A stretch of DNA of 64,000 bases from JAJDTQ01 sp965204235 (GTDB lineage: Bacteria > Desulfobacterota > Binatia > UBA9968 > JAJDTQ01), in assembly GCA_965204235.1 (NCBI GenBank), contig OZ241979.1:3224001-3288000 (forward strand). The letters run 5' to 3'. How positions within the stretch are numbered: the first letter of the stretch is position 1; each line of letters begins with the position of its first letter. The position numbers and the translations under genes are program-made. Below the pieces are notes generated by a model. It worked only from the letters and a program-made list of their open reading frames with translations, was not told the origin of the DNA and did no database searches. Shown here piece by piece: positions 24,004-33,174 of this stretch.

Positions 24004-27000
24004 TCATCTGGGCGCCGCCAGCAGCATGGCGTCCAGCAGGCGCTTTTCTTCGCTGACGGAAGGGTACAGAGCGGACAGGGCATTGGCAAGGCGCAGGAAG
24101 TCGGGGCCGCGCTCCTGTTCGGCCTTCAGCAGGTTGCGGAGGGCCTGGCTGCGGCCCGATGTCTGCAAGAGCATGGCCGCGTGGACCCGGTCGAGTGTCG
24201 TGGCGTCGGGGGCCTGCATCTCCGCGTCATCGGCGATGAGGACCTTCCCGCCCCGGCTTCGGGCGCGTTTCTTCCTGGGAGCAGCCTCCATTTCGGGGAA
24301 AAGGACCTGCTGGACGGTGACCCCCGGGTCGCGTTCCATCCATTCCGCGGCCGTGTCCGCGCCGTCTTCGCCGAAAAGCTGTTTCCCTCGTTCCGTGACG
24401 TCCATCAGCCGCACCGCTCCTTTGTGGGTCTCGATGATCCGGCCCTCCCACTTGGGCAGTTCGATGCCGAGGGGCTGGGCAAAGCGGCGCGCCACGTCGA
24501 ACACGAGACTGTAGCCCTTGGGCTTGTCCCGGGGCGCTTCGCCTGCCTCGTCGTCCTCGTCCTCCGCAGCGTCGCCGCCGTCTTCGGAAACCGCGTCTGC
24601 GCCGGTGCTTTGCAGGGTCCAGAGGAACAGGGCGGTCAGGCGGGCGTCTTCTTCCAGCGCCCCGGCCATGCCGTTGCGCGCCTTCGCCTCCGCAGCGCCG
24701 AGGACGTTTTCGAGCGCGGTGCGCCCCACCACTTCCCACACCCGTTCCAGGTACTCCGGCAGCCCCACCTGACGCCCCTCCGCGGTCTCCACCTGCCGGT
24801 AGCGGCTGTATATTTCCAGCGCCGGGCCGATGCAGGCGAAGACCAGGTCTGCGCCCCGAACCCCTTCGCCTTGCAGCCGTTCCATCCAGTCGCCCACGCG
24901 GGTCGGCAGTTCGCGCAGCACGTCCGCCCAATCGCCCACCGGCGCGTCCTCGGGCCGGGGACGGCAGACCAGGTGGACGCTGGTGGCGAGCGCCGCGGAA
25001 TCGCGGGCGCGAAGGCGCGACCCCATCTCTGTGGCGATGGGCCACGATCCGGTGATGGTCCAGCCGCCCCGAATCATGCCGGCGAGCAGCGCCTCCCAGC
25101 CCTCGGTGGTCTTGTGGGCGAAGACGACGGAGCCGATACCGTCCTCGCGCAACACCCGGCGGCCTTCGGCGAAGGCCCCGCCCATGGTGTCCTCGAAGAA
25201 CGCTCGGTCCTTGACGCGACCGTTGCATTCCTTGGTCTCGTCCTGCACCGCTTCCCGATCCTTGGGAGAGAGCGGGTTGTCAGGATCGAACGGATCGCGC
25301 AACAACGGATGATCGGGCAACGTGCGCTTGAGCCAGACGAGGAAGAAGTCGGAGAGATCCGAATAGGGAATGGCGTCGTAGTAGGGTGGGTCGGTGAACC
25401 AGACACCGGCAGCTTCGTCAAGTAACGGATGGTCTGTGGCGTCTCCGGGTTGTACTTGAGCAGCAGTCAACGCCCATGAAGTTGACTCAAGGACTTTCGC
25501 TATCGAGACGATAGAACTAATCCAACTCCTCGATGTTTCCGCCGCATAGTTTGATTCGCCAAAATCCCAAACAATCGGGAGAGCCTGTCGTGCGAACACA
25601 TGCTTGACCTCTTCTCCGGAAGCCAGCCAACTGGAAACGGACGCACTCCCGTCGACGGTACGGTTCACTGCTACAGCCAGTAACACCCGTAATGGCCCTG
25701 CGGTTCTTTGGACTAAACGTCTAAACTCTACCATCGCCACCTTCTGCCGGGCCGTGAACAGATCACCCCATTGAATCATCCCGTAGCGCTGCACCCTGAA
25801 GCCCAACGTGCCGACCGGCGGCAGCGGCTCATCCGGCGCCGGACAAAGCCCCTGCCTCCCGTCCCGCTCCCATTCGTCGAGAATCCCCGCCAGCCGCGCC
25901 TGCGCCTCGTGCACCGCCGCATAATCGGCATCCGTCGGCAGCCGATAGCGCCGGCCCGGCTCGTTCTCCTTCAGCGTCACCACCGCGGTCATGCGCGCAC
26001 CGCCCATGCGCTTCCCTCTGTCGTCGAACACTACGTCCGCGCCGCCGCGCTGCTCGGAGAGTTGCGCCCGCACCCGTTCCGGCGGCAAGACCGCGCCGCA
26101 GCAAAGACAGGCCGCCTTGGCCCGCGTGACCGTGCCAGTGCGTACCTCCTTGTCGGTTTCCGGCTCGAAAACCTCCAACTCCACATGCGGCGACCCCTTG
26201 GCCGGCCGCACGACCTTGCATCGGAGGGCCTGACGGCCCCTGACCTTGATCCGCTTGCCGCGTTCCCTCTTGAAGACCGCTTTCTTCGCCAACCACAGCG
26301 AGCGCAGCAGCGGGATCTCCGCCCCGCAGTTCGGGGCTTCGCAGCGCACCGTGCGCGCCCACAGGTAGGCGATGGGCGTGCTCCCGTCCGGGTCCGCGGG
26401 GTAGAGGTCGGCCAACTCCCGTTCCGCGGCCTGCTTGATCTCGCCGCCGACCCTGCGCAACTCGTCGGCCAGCCCCGGGCCGTGGCGCGGGATGTCCTCC
26501 AGCATCACCTTGAGGATCAGGCAGGCCACCGGGTTCAGGTCGCTGGCGAAGGCCTCGCAGCCCAACCGCAGGGCCTCCAACGGAATCGAGCCGCCGCCTG
26601 CAAACGGGTCCACCACCAGGGGCGGTTCCGAGCCGTGCGCCGCCCTCACCAGCGCCCGGGCCGTATCGAGCCAAGCGCCGTTTGCGGCAAGGTTCCAGTT
26701 GGCGAAGTCGGCGATGAACTTGAGCAGGACCCGCCGCAAGCCCTCGTCCGGCTCGATGGCCTCCATCCACCCGTCCGGCCGCCCGTGCATCCCTAGGAGG
26801 ATCCGCCGCGTATCCTGTTTGAACGCCTCCGGGCAATACGGGTCGCACGGGTCCGGCAACAGCAGCGCCATCAGCATCGCCCGGCTCGACGCCAACGGTC
26901 GCCGCGCCCACCACAAATGCAGCGTGGAGGGGTGCCCGTGCCGGATGGACTTCTCCCGCGCCGCATGCCGCGACACCTCAGCAATGGGAAAATCCACCTC

Positions 27001-27030
27001 CGCCAGACGCCTGCACTCCCTGGGAATCAT
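24004..27030 (-). CDS. DUF1156 family DNA methyltransferase, anti-phage associated
   Basis: A 1,008-residue DUF1156 protein, a DNA adenine/cytosine-N4 methylase type. The N-terminus AREKSIRHGHPSTLHLWWARRPLA is the DUF1156 signature. The SAM motif is VVDPFAGGGSIPLEAL (Asp141) and the catalytic motif is FTDPPYYDA (DPPY at 547-550). Two CxxC-type pairs (CEAPNCG and CLCCG) suggest a zinc knuckle in the middle. The ATG at 27030 opens the family N-terminus; a TTG at 27045 would overlap the SIR2 stop by four bases and is an alternative. It would protect or mark host DNA as part of the array with helicase-DUF3883 and DUF499. It directly follows the SIR2 gene and so is likely co-translated with it. 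Confidence 0.9.
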   Translation of the reverse strand: MIPRECRRLAEVDFPIAEVSRHAAREKSIRHGHPSTLHLWWARRPLASSRAMLMALLLPDPCDPYCPEAFKQDTRRILLGMHGRPDGWMEAIEPDEGLRRVLLKFIADFANWNLAANGAWLDTARALVRAAHGSEPPLVVDPFAGGGSIPLEALRLGCEAFASDLNPVACLILKVMLEDIPRHGPGLADELRRVGGEIKQAAERELADLYPADPDGSTPIAYLWARTVRCEAPNCGAEIPLLRSLWLAKKAVFKRERGKRIKVRGRQALRCKVVRPAKGSPHVELEVFEPETDKEVRTGTVTRAKAACLCCGAVLPPERVRAQLSEQRGGADVVFDDRGKRMGGARMTAVVTLKENEPGRRYRLPTDADYAAVHEAQARLAGILDEWERDGRQGLCPAPDEPLPPVGTLGFRVQRYGMIQWGDLFTARQKVAMVEFRRLVQRTAGPLRVLLAVAVNRTVDGSASVSSWLASGEEVKHVFARQALPIVWDFGESNYAAETSRSWISSIVSIAKVLESTSWALTAAQVQPGDATDHPLLDEAAGVWFTDPPYYDAIPYSDLSDFFLVWLKRTLPDHPLLRDPFDPDNPLSPKDREAVQDETKECNGRVKDRAFFEDTMGGAFAEGRRVLREDGIGSVVFAHKTTEGWEALLAGMIRGGWTITGSWPIATEMGSRLRARDSAALATSVHLVCRPRPEDAPVGDWADVLRELPTRVGDWMERLQGEGVRGADLVFACIGPALEIYSRYRQVETAEGRQVGLPEYLERVWEVVGRTALENVLGAAEAKARNGMAGALEEDARLTALFLWTLQSTGADAVSEDGGDAAEDEDDEAGEAPRDKPKGYSLVFDVARRFAQPLGIELPKWEGRIIETHKGAVRLMDVTERGKQLFGEDGADTAAEWMERDPGVTVQQVLFPEMEAAPRKKRARSRGGKVLIADDAEMQAPDATTLDRVHAAMLLQTSGRSQALRNLLKAEQERGPDFLRLANALSALYPSVSEEKRLLDAMLLAAPR

Positions 27031-27041
27031 ATGGCGTTTCC

Positions 27042-30000
27042 TCAAGGAGTATAGCGGGTCTTCGCGTGCCGGACCTCTGGCATCGGGTCGTTCTCAATGG
27101 TCTTCAACCAGCGCGCAACTGATGGTACTTCTTCGAAACCATGATTGGCCGCAGACACCGCGAGTCGGGCGCAGCGAGCCCTAAGCGAAGGGACGCTGTT
27201 CTCGTCTCCTTCTCGACTTCTGTCGTAGCGCAATTCCTCTGCCAGATAACCCAGTCCTTGGAACACCAGCTCACTTACGGCTCCTCTTTGGTCCTCGTTG
27301 CCTTCATTAAATATCCATTCAGCGATCTGCAAAGCCACATTGAGGGGGCCGCTCCGACGAGTCGCAACGATTAACCCGATTTCGCGGAGCAGTTCGGCCG
27401 AGGGGCTTGGAAATAGCGCCTCAGTTGCGTTGGAGGTCTTCATCCAGTAAAATAGTCCCGACGCCGCATCTTCGGCCAGACCAGATTCATCCGATACCAA
27501 TCCCATTCGCATTGAAAGCACCACTTCATCAAAACGATCTGGCAGTGAGTTGAGGATGGCGGCCATGAGAGCAAAAGTAGGAATACTTTCCTCTTTTAAT
27601 AATTCTTGTGCCTTTTCATAAAGCCTGTTGGCGGTGGAGGGTGGAATCACCACTTCAGGTAGGATTGCCTGCAACCCCTTTACGGAACGATGGGTAGCAT
27701 TCTTAAGAGGATCTTCCCCAAAAGGGATGCGGCGTAGCAAAGGGTTGTAATGACGGGATATATGGATATCGGCCCATTTTCCGACAAGTCCGATCAGATA
27801 CCTCTTTTCGTCGTTTGATAGATGCAAAATTCTTTCACGTTTTCTCAGCCAGAAAATTGCATTGCCAACTTGCCACAGGTTTTCGGCTAGACTCTCCAGG
27901 TCCTCTTGAGGTATGTTGTTCACGTTGAGCCATTTTTGACGGAAACGCTTTTCTGCCAAGCCTGGTTGTGGTTCCGGTAACGTAAGAAATACTACGTCAG
28001 AAAGGTCAGTATCCCGGGGCAGGTCAGCATCGGCGGCATATCGGGGTTCCCACAACGCCCGAGCAAGCTCAGCGGATTCGGGTTCGGTTAAGCGGTTCCA
28101 TGAGGCTAGAAACGTAAGCCTGTATGCGGCTCGCTTCCGCGCTTCTTCGCCAGCACGGAGCCCTTTCACAAGCAAATTGACGATTTGTGTCCATTGTGCT
28201 TCATTGTCGGTCGTACGATTGGGAGGGTGCAAGTCATCTCTCAAGAGATGGCCCGGGTCGGGATCATAGCTGCCGGACGGCTGTCGGAAGTCATCCATCC
28301 CGACAATCTGCGCCTTCAAAAGATCGAGAACCCGACAATCACGTTGATCGGAGAGAAGGGTCTCCCAACTCCGTTCCAGTAGTCGTTTGAGGGGAGACAT
28401 TAGGTACCGATGGGTGAAGCGATCATCTCCATAATAACCTAATGTAGCGTCGAAGATGGATTCTACTTGCTTTGGATCCAAGCGCAGCACGAGCCGTGAC
28501 ATCACCTCCATCACGACTCTCATCCTCTCTGTCCATGACATGGAGCCGTCAAGGACCTTTGTAGCTGCGAGCCGAGGTAGTCCATACTGGATTACACCAT
28601 TACAGATATCAATGAGGTTTGACACTAAGTTCAGGGACATTACCGCCACGCGAGGACGAGACAGAATTCCTTGCAGGAGAGCATCCTGATCGTAGTCCAC
28701 CGTTCTGAATACCAGTCGCAACGCCGTTTCCGGCTCTGCCACGGCCAGTTTGTCAGCAGCGAGTTTCAAGATATCCGAAGCCATCGTCCACTTGAAAGCT
28801 GAAGGCGGCAGACCGGCAACTTCGGAAAGGCGAATCGCACGACGTGCGGCAATACGTTGCCGGATTTCATCATCGGAAAAACGAAATTCAGTGCGCTGCA
28901 TATTCAGGTCGAACGCGGGAGGTTTGATTTTCCCTTCTCCTTCGCTAATGGACCTCGACAAATGATCTTTATCCGACTTGGCGTCGCACTTGCGTGACGC
29001 CAGTTTACTCCATCTCCGATGGAATCGGGATAAAGTGAGATAGTCCCTTTTTGCCTCCCAGAATAGACCCACGTCATGAGCTGCCATCCAAAATAGTGCC
29101 CAGCCTTCTCGCGAAGCCCCGGCCACGCTACGTTCATTATCCATGATTTGGTGGATTTGTGAAAACGCCCTTCCGGACAATTCCTTTGCCTCGTCAGTGT
29201 AATTTGCTTCGACAAGGATCGCAGCCTTTCTAAGCATCCAAATAGGATCAACGTTCTCGACGTTCCAATTTTCCAGCAGTTCTTCCAAGGCCTGGAAATC
29301 CATCGACTGAATTGCCCAGAGACAGTGTTCGTGGTGGACTCTTTGGGCTACGTCCGGGTCATCGTCCAGAAAAGCCGAGAGTGCTTTGATCCGTTGGTCG
29401 AACAAGGTCCGATCGAAGTTATGTCGTGCAGTAGTCACGAGTGTGACTGCGACATCGCGCCACGCCTCTCGAACATCCTCCCAACGAACCCTCGGATCAG
29501 CAGTACCGATGATGGTGCGGGTTTGGCAGTCGATAAGCTGAAGCACATTGTCCGCTGCGGACTCGACATCGGGTGAAATCGGGACAAGTGAAATCTCTCG
29601 GCGCCACACCAGTTCTCGAATGGCGTTCAGTCGATCCACTGGTAAGAACTCGGGCAGTGCGCGCAGAATCAACGGTTCCCATTCATCGGTGCGGCGATTG
29701 AACAAAAAGAACACGCTGCTCGGAACAATCAACCAGCCGGGATAGAGTTTCCTGTTATGTGTCCAGACCTCGATCATATCCTTCGTTTGCTTGAACCAGT
29801 CGCCATCCATCGACCTTGGGGAAGATTCCGGCTCTTCTTTAGGTCTATCGGAATCGACAACGGCGACAGGTTGAATAGCGGTCGGAATCGGCGAAAGGGT
29901 CGGTTGTCCGGTTGAGGCAGAAGGCCATTCCGTAACGTCATATCGGCATCCGTGCTCGAGTGTGTGCAGAATCCATTCAGTTGCGTACCGATGACGAAGA

Positions 30001-30830
30001 TGCTCAGGCCATTCTTTCGCCTTCGGGTGTAGAGACAGATCGATGGGAACCACGTTTCGATCTTCAAGCATGCGCCTTCGGTGATTGGAAAGGCCAAGCC
30101 ATCCTGCCAGATAGATCTTGGGGGCCGATTCTCCCATATTGTCACGAACCCATCCGGACCAGTACAAGAAATTCGGATCATCACCCGAGAATCCGATAAG
30201 ACAGAAAATCGTTTCCATCATGGCCTGTTGGACCGTGTTTACGAAAGGCGCAAACTTTACAGGGTATGTCCGATAGTCTTCTTCCGTGAGGATCAGCGGG
30301 AAATCCGATGGCATCGAGCCATGCAATTTGAAAATGCGTGGCGGGACTTCCAACGGAATTTCTTCCTTCCTCCGCACAATACTGTATTTGGGTCCAGAGA
30401 TAGAAGCGTTGGCTCTTTCTATGAGGGTATCCCAATTTGTGGTGAACACGTCACGCCATGGGAGACGTAGGAGTCTCTGGTGTATTTCGTCAGGTTCATG
30501 GTCCTCGTCCCGAATCAGTTGTCGGGCGAATCCGTGCAATTCGGTACGCCCGAACGCTGTCTCGTATTCCTGTGCCAACCGAAGAAATTTTTCGGCGGAT
30601 GGGGTGTTCCGTGTGTCTCCCGGAGGATCGTCGATGCTTTCTTGTGGGTATAGCTTGCCGAACATCTTCCCTGCCACGTCTTCCCACATCGGAGACTCGG
30701 GTGTCGCAGGCCCAGCTTTCCGGGCATATCTGCTGAAACCGGCCCCGACCATGACGGATGCGCCTCTGCCAGGGTGCTTCCACAGGGCGTCTCGGACTCG
30801 ATCTATGTGGGTTTGGTCAGGAACGAGCAT
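27042..30830 (-). CDS. Large SIR2-domain protein (putative NADase defence effector)
   Basis: A 1,262-residue protein. Residues 1-230 are a SIR2 domain: VMVGAGFSRYA (29-33 core), DVFTTNWDTLIERA (Asn132, Asp134), KLHGS with catalytic His170, and IFCLIGFSGDDPNF. The remaining 1,000 residues are helix-rich and unassigned; no transmembrane segment or P-loop is seen. Bacterial SIR2 defence proteins (DSR, ThsA and similar families) deplete NAD upon phage infection; this size matches stand-alone DSR-type proteins. The gene is much more AT-rich than its neighbours, so it was probably acquired separately. It ends 12 bases before the ATG of the DUF1156 methylase (or overlaps it if TTG is used), which suggests coupling of effector and methylase. 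Confidence 0.88.
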   Translation of the reverse strand: MLVPDQTHIDRVRDALWKHPGRGASVMVGAGFSRYARKAGPATPESPMWEDVAGKMFGKLYPQESIDDPPGDTRNTPSAEKFLRLAQEYETAFGRTELHGFARQLIRDEDHEPDEIHQRLLRLPWRDVFTTNWDTLIERANASISGPKYSIVRRKEEIPLEVPPRIFKLHGSMPSDFPLILTEEDYRTYPVKFAPFVNTVQQAMMETIFCLIGFSGDDPNFLYWSGWVRDNMGESAPKIYLAGWLGLSNHRRRMLEDRNVVPIDLSLHPKAKEWPEHLRHRYATEWILHTLEHGCRYDVTEWPSASTGQPTLSPIPTAIQPVAVVDSDRPKEEPESSPRSMDGDWFKQTKDMIEVWTHNRKLYPGWLIVPSSVFFLFNRRTDEWEPLILRALPEFLPVDRLNAIRELVWRREISLVPISPDVESAADNVLQLIDCQTRTIIGTADPRVRWEDVREAWRDVAVTLVTTARHNFDRTLFDQRIKALSAFLDDDPDVAQRVHHEHCLWAIQSMDFQALEELLENWNVENVDPIWMLRKAAILVEANYTDEAKELSGRAFSQIHQIMDNERSVAGASREGWALFWMAAHDVGLFWEAKRDYLTLSRFHRRWSKLASRKCDAKSDKDHLSRSISEGEGKIKPPAFDLNMQRTEFRFSDDEIRQRIAARRAIRLSEVAGLPPSAFKWTMASDILKLAADKLAVAEPETALRLVFRTVDYDQDALLQGILSRPRVAVMSLNLVSNLIDICNGVIQYGLPRLAATKVLDGSMSWTERMRVVMEVMSRLVLRLDPKQVESIFDATLGYYGDDRFTHRYLMSPLKRLLERSWETLLSDQRDCRVLDLLKAQIVGMDDFRQPSGSYDPDPGHLLRDDLHPPNRTTDNEAQWTQIVNLLVKGLRAGEEARKRAAYRLTFLASWNRLTEPESAELARALWEPRYAADADLPRDTDLSDVVFLTLPEPQPGLAEKRFRQKWLNVNNIPQEDLESLAENLWQVGNAIFWLRKRERILHLSNDEKRYLIGLVGKWADIHISRHYNPLLRRIPFGEDPLKNATHRSVKGLQAILPEVVIPPSTANRLYEKAQELLKEESIPTFALMAAILNSLPDRFDEVVLSMRMGLVSDESGLAEDAASGLFYWMKTSNATEALFPSPSAELLREIGLIVATRRSGPLNVALQIAEWIFNEGNEDQRGAVSELVFQGLGYLAEELRYDRSREGDENSVPSLRARCARLAVSAANHGFEEVPSVARWLKTIENDPMPEVRHAKTRYTP

Positions 30831-31074
30831 GGGATCAGTGGTCTTGTTGTGTCAGCAGATCGGTGCTTGATAGCCAGTTGGATGCGTTTTCTGACGCCCC
30901 GATCCAATCCTGGGTGGAGCGAGATTTGCCATCGCCTCCGCGGAAACGCCCCAGCGTCCGATTCAACGCATGTGTACGTTTTTACGCTTTTCTTTCATAG
31001 TGAGCGCCCCTTCCGGTGACTCCGGCACGGTGAAGAACCCGCTTGCATTGTGGAGATCATCGGGCGGAAAACGT

Positions 31075-31413
31075 TCAGGCGGCTTCATATACGACCCTTC
31101 CCTCCCGGAGAGCGGGTTTGATGACCAGGGCGTGGCTGTCCTTGAAACGCTCTACGTCCGCGGGAGTGACGACGACCGCATCGACCGCTGCGCCAACCTC
31201 GTGTAACTTCCGGTAGATTCTGGCCGTGAGATCGAGGGTGTCCACTGTTTCCTTGATGACAAGGAGGTCCACGTCGCTGTGAGGCCCCATGGCGCCCCGG
31301 GCCGCGGAGCCGAAGAGGATGATCTTCTCCGGTTGGGCCACCCCGACGACCCGCCGGATAACGTCGTCCAACGTCTTCTGATCGAGCCGTGCGTTTCTAT
31401 TCGTTTCTTTCAT
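31075..31413 (-). CDS. MNT-type nucleotidyltransferase domain protein
   Basis: A 112-residue minimal nucleotidyltransferase: IILFGSAARGAMGPHSDVDLL gives the GS motif (Ser36) and Asp47/Asp49, with a third acid in AVDAVVVT. In MntA/HEPN systems such a protein AMPylates and silences a HEPN RNase toxin. No HEPN gene follows: the next 244 bases up to the SIR2 gene hold no frame I can support. The ATG at 31413 lies inside the last codons of the AlbA-type gene, overlapping it by 17 bases, so it is translated together with that gene. Confidence 0.82.
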   Translation of the reverse strand: MKETNRNARLDQKTLDDVIRRVVGVAQPEKIILFGSAARGAMGPHSDVDLLVIKETVDTLDLTARIYRKLHEVGAAVDAVVVTPADVERFKDSHALVIKPALREGRVVYEAA

Positions 31414-33091
31414 AGCGGGCGCCCCTTCCGGCAGCCCCGACACGGCGAAGAACCCCGTCCGTCTCCATCTTCTTGAGCAACCTGTAGGCCCGAGGCGCGT
31501 CGATGGAGCAGAGTTCCGCGGCCTCCTCCCGCGAGATCGAGCCGTGCTCCTCGACGTACCGGAACACCTTCTCACCATGCCGGGCGGATGCCGTCCGTCC
31601 CCTGCCAGCATCCCTTCGATCCCCAAGCCGCTGCCCCGCGGCTTCGGACAACCGGAACGTCTGCCGCGGGGCAGCCCCCCGCGCCTCGACGATACCGCGT
31701 TCGCACAGCTTTCGCAAAACGCCTTCCGCCTCGCCGTTTCCCTTCTGGATCGTTGCCGCGGCCCGCAAGATGGTCAGCCGCGGCTCGCGCTCCAATGCGT
31801 TCAGGAGCAGCAGTTCATCCGGGGAGAGCGGTCGGCCCTGCCGTCCTTCTTCCGCTGCCAGACGCACGAAGCCGAGGTTGGGTTCGCCGCCAGGCAGCAC
31901 CAGAGTGACGCCGGCCTCGGTGCTGCGTTCGTAGGAGGGTGCGGGGCGGCCGTTGCGGAGTTGTTCGTGGAAGATGGTGTCGATTCCGCGGGCGGTGCGC
32001 TCCACGATGCCGGCGCGCTTGAAGGCGTCGGCCAGCAGCGGGTTGCGGGGCCGCGGTCCGGTCACCAGCAGGTTGTCCAGGCGCACGCCCGACGGAAACC
32101 CGCCGGGGTTCGAGATCTCCATCCGGTCCTCGCGCCACTGCACATGGACGGCGCCGAGGCTCGTGTAATCGCGGTGGATCAACGCGTTGGCGACGCCTTC
32201 GCGAAAGGCGCGCTCCGGGTAATCGGGCACTCCGATGCGCGCCATCCCGACCTGGATTTCCCGTTCCCGGTTACGCGCCCGGAAGCGCGCCTCCATCTCC
32301 TCCATGACCCGGAGCAGGGGCCAGCGGAGGAAGTCGTTGACCTCCACCTCCGTGCCGGAAAGCACTTGGAACGCGACTTCGTGCGCGGGAAGCATGGAAG
32401 CCAGCACGTCCGTTCGACCGAAGAGCAGGAGTCCCAGGACCCTGACCGAGACCTCGCCGTTGCCGCATTCGACCGCGCCCAGCGCCTTGGCAAGCTCCAG
32501 GTCCCCGAGGTCGAGCAAGGCCGCATCCCCGCGGCTCCGGTTCTCCCGGATCATGCGGCGGAAGCGCTCGAACTCCAGCGGGTCCAGCGCCTCCATCCCG
32601 ACGCCGTCCAGCCGCAGCGCCGAGTAGTCGAGCAGACCGCGGTCAGCCTGCTGCGCCTGCATCTCGTGGAAATGGAACGGAACGCAGCAAGGCCTTCCGT
32701 CCCCGCCAATGGCTCGGCGCAGATAGCGACCGTCCGAGACGCCGATGGGTTGGCGCACGGACGGGACCTGGATGACGAGGACCTCCCGGCCTGCGAGCGT
32801 CACCACTTCAGCGCGGACGGAAAGAGATGGACGGGTGCGGCTCGCGACGACCGCCTGTACCCGCCCGGGATCGGTCCTGCCTGCCTCGTGGCGGAAACGC
32901 GCGCCGCTCACCCGCCCGTCGTCCTCGACGCCGACCAGCAGCCAGCCATCGCCGTCGTCGCTCCGGTTGGCGAGACAGACGACCGTTTCGACGAGCTCAC
33001 GGTCGGAGAAGGGGCGGGCTTCTTCCCCCTTGAACTCCACCGCGAGCGTTTCGCCGCCTTCGATGAGCGCCTTGATTCCTTCAGGGGTCAA
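31397..33091 (-). CDS. AlbA_2/Schlafen-like ATP-binding regulator with C-terminal HTH
   Basis: A 564-residue protein with the N-terminal AlbA_2 (Schlafen-type) domain: TLAVEFKGEEARPFSDRELV, LLVGVEDDGRV and the YLRRAIGGD segment. A GHKL-like C-terminal ATPase half follows (REGVANALIHRDYTSLGAVH, MEISNPGGFPSGV), then winged-helix repeats at about residues 440-560 (EEAAELCSIDAPRAYRLLKKMETDG). Such proteins are transcription or RNA-linked regulators often found in defence islands. It overlaps the nucleotidyltransferase gene at its 3' end and follows the helicase by 83 bases, so it may regulate the array. A related protein is encoded at 45119-46342. Confidence 0.83.
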   Translation of the reverse strand: MTPEGIKALIEGGETLAVEFKGEEARPFSDRELVETVVCLANRSDDGDGWLLVGVEDDGRVSGARFRHEAGRTDPGRVQAVVASRTRPSLSVRAEVVTLAGREVLVIQVPSVRQPIGVSDGRYLRRAIGGDGRPCCVPFHFHEMQAQQADRGLLDYSALRLDGVGMEALDPLEFERFRRMIRENRSRGDAALLDLGDLELAKALGAVECGNGEVSVRVLGLLLFGRTDVLASMLPAHEVAFQVLSGTEVEVNDFLRWPLLRVMEEMEARFRARNREREIQVGMARIGVPDYPERAFREGVANALIHRDYTSLGAVHVQWREDRMEISNPGGFPSGVRLDNLLVTGPRPRNPLLADAFKRAGIVERTARGIDTIFHEQLRNGRPAPSYERSTEAGVTLVLPGGEPNLGFVRLAAEEGRQGRPLSPDELLLLNALEREPRLTILRAAATIQKGNGEAEGVLRKLCERGIVEARGAAPRQTFRLSEAAGQRLGDRRDAGRGRTASARHGEKVFRYVEEHGSISREEAAELCSIDAPRAYRLLKKMETDGVLRRVGAAGRGARYERNE

Positions 33092-33174
33092 GAGTCCCGT
33101 CCTCCGTGACTGTCGCCAACTGCCTCGAACCTTGGGGGATCATGAATCCTTACCTGCCTGCAAGCAGGCGAACT

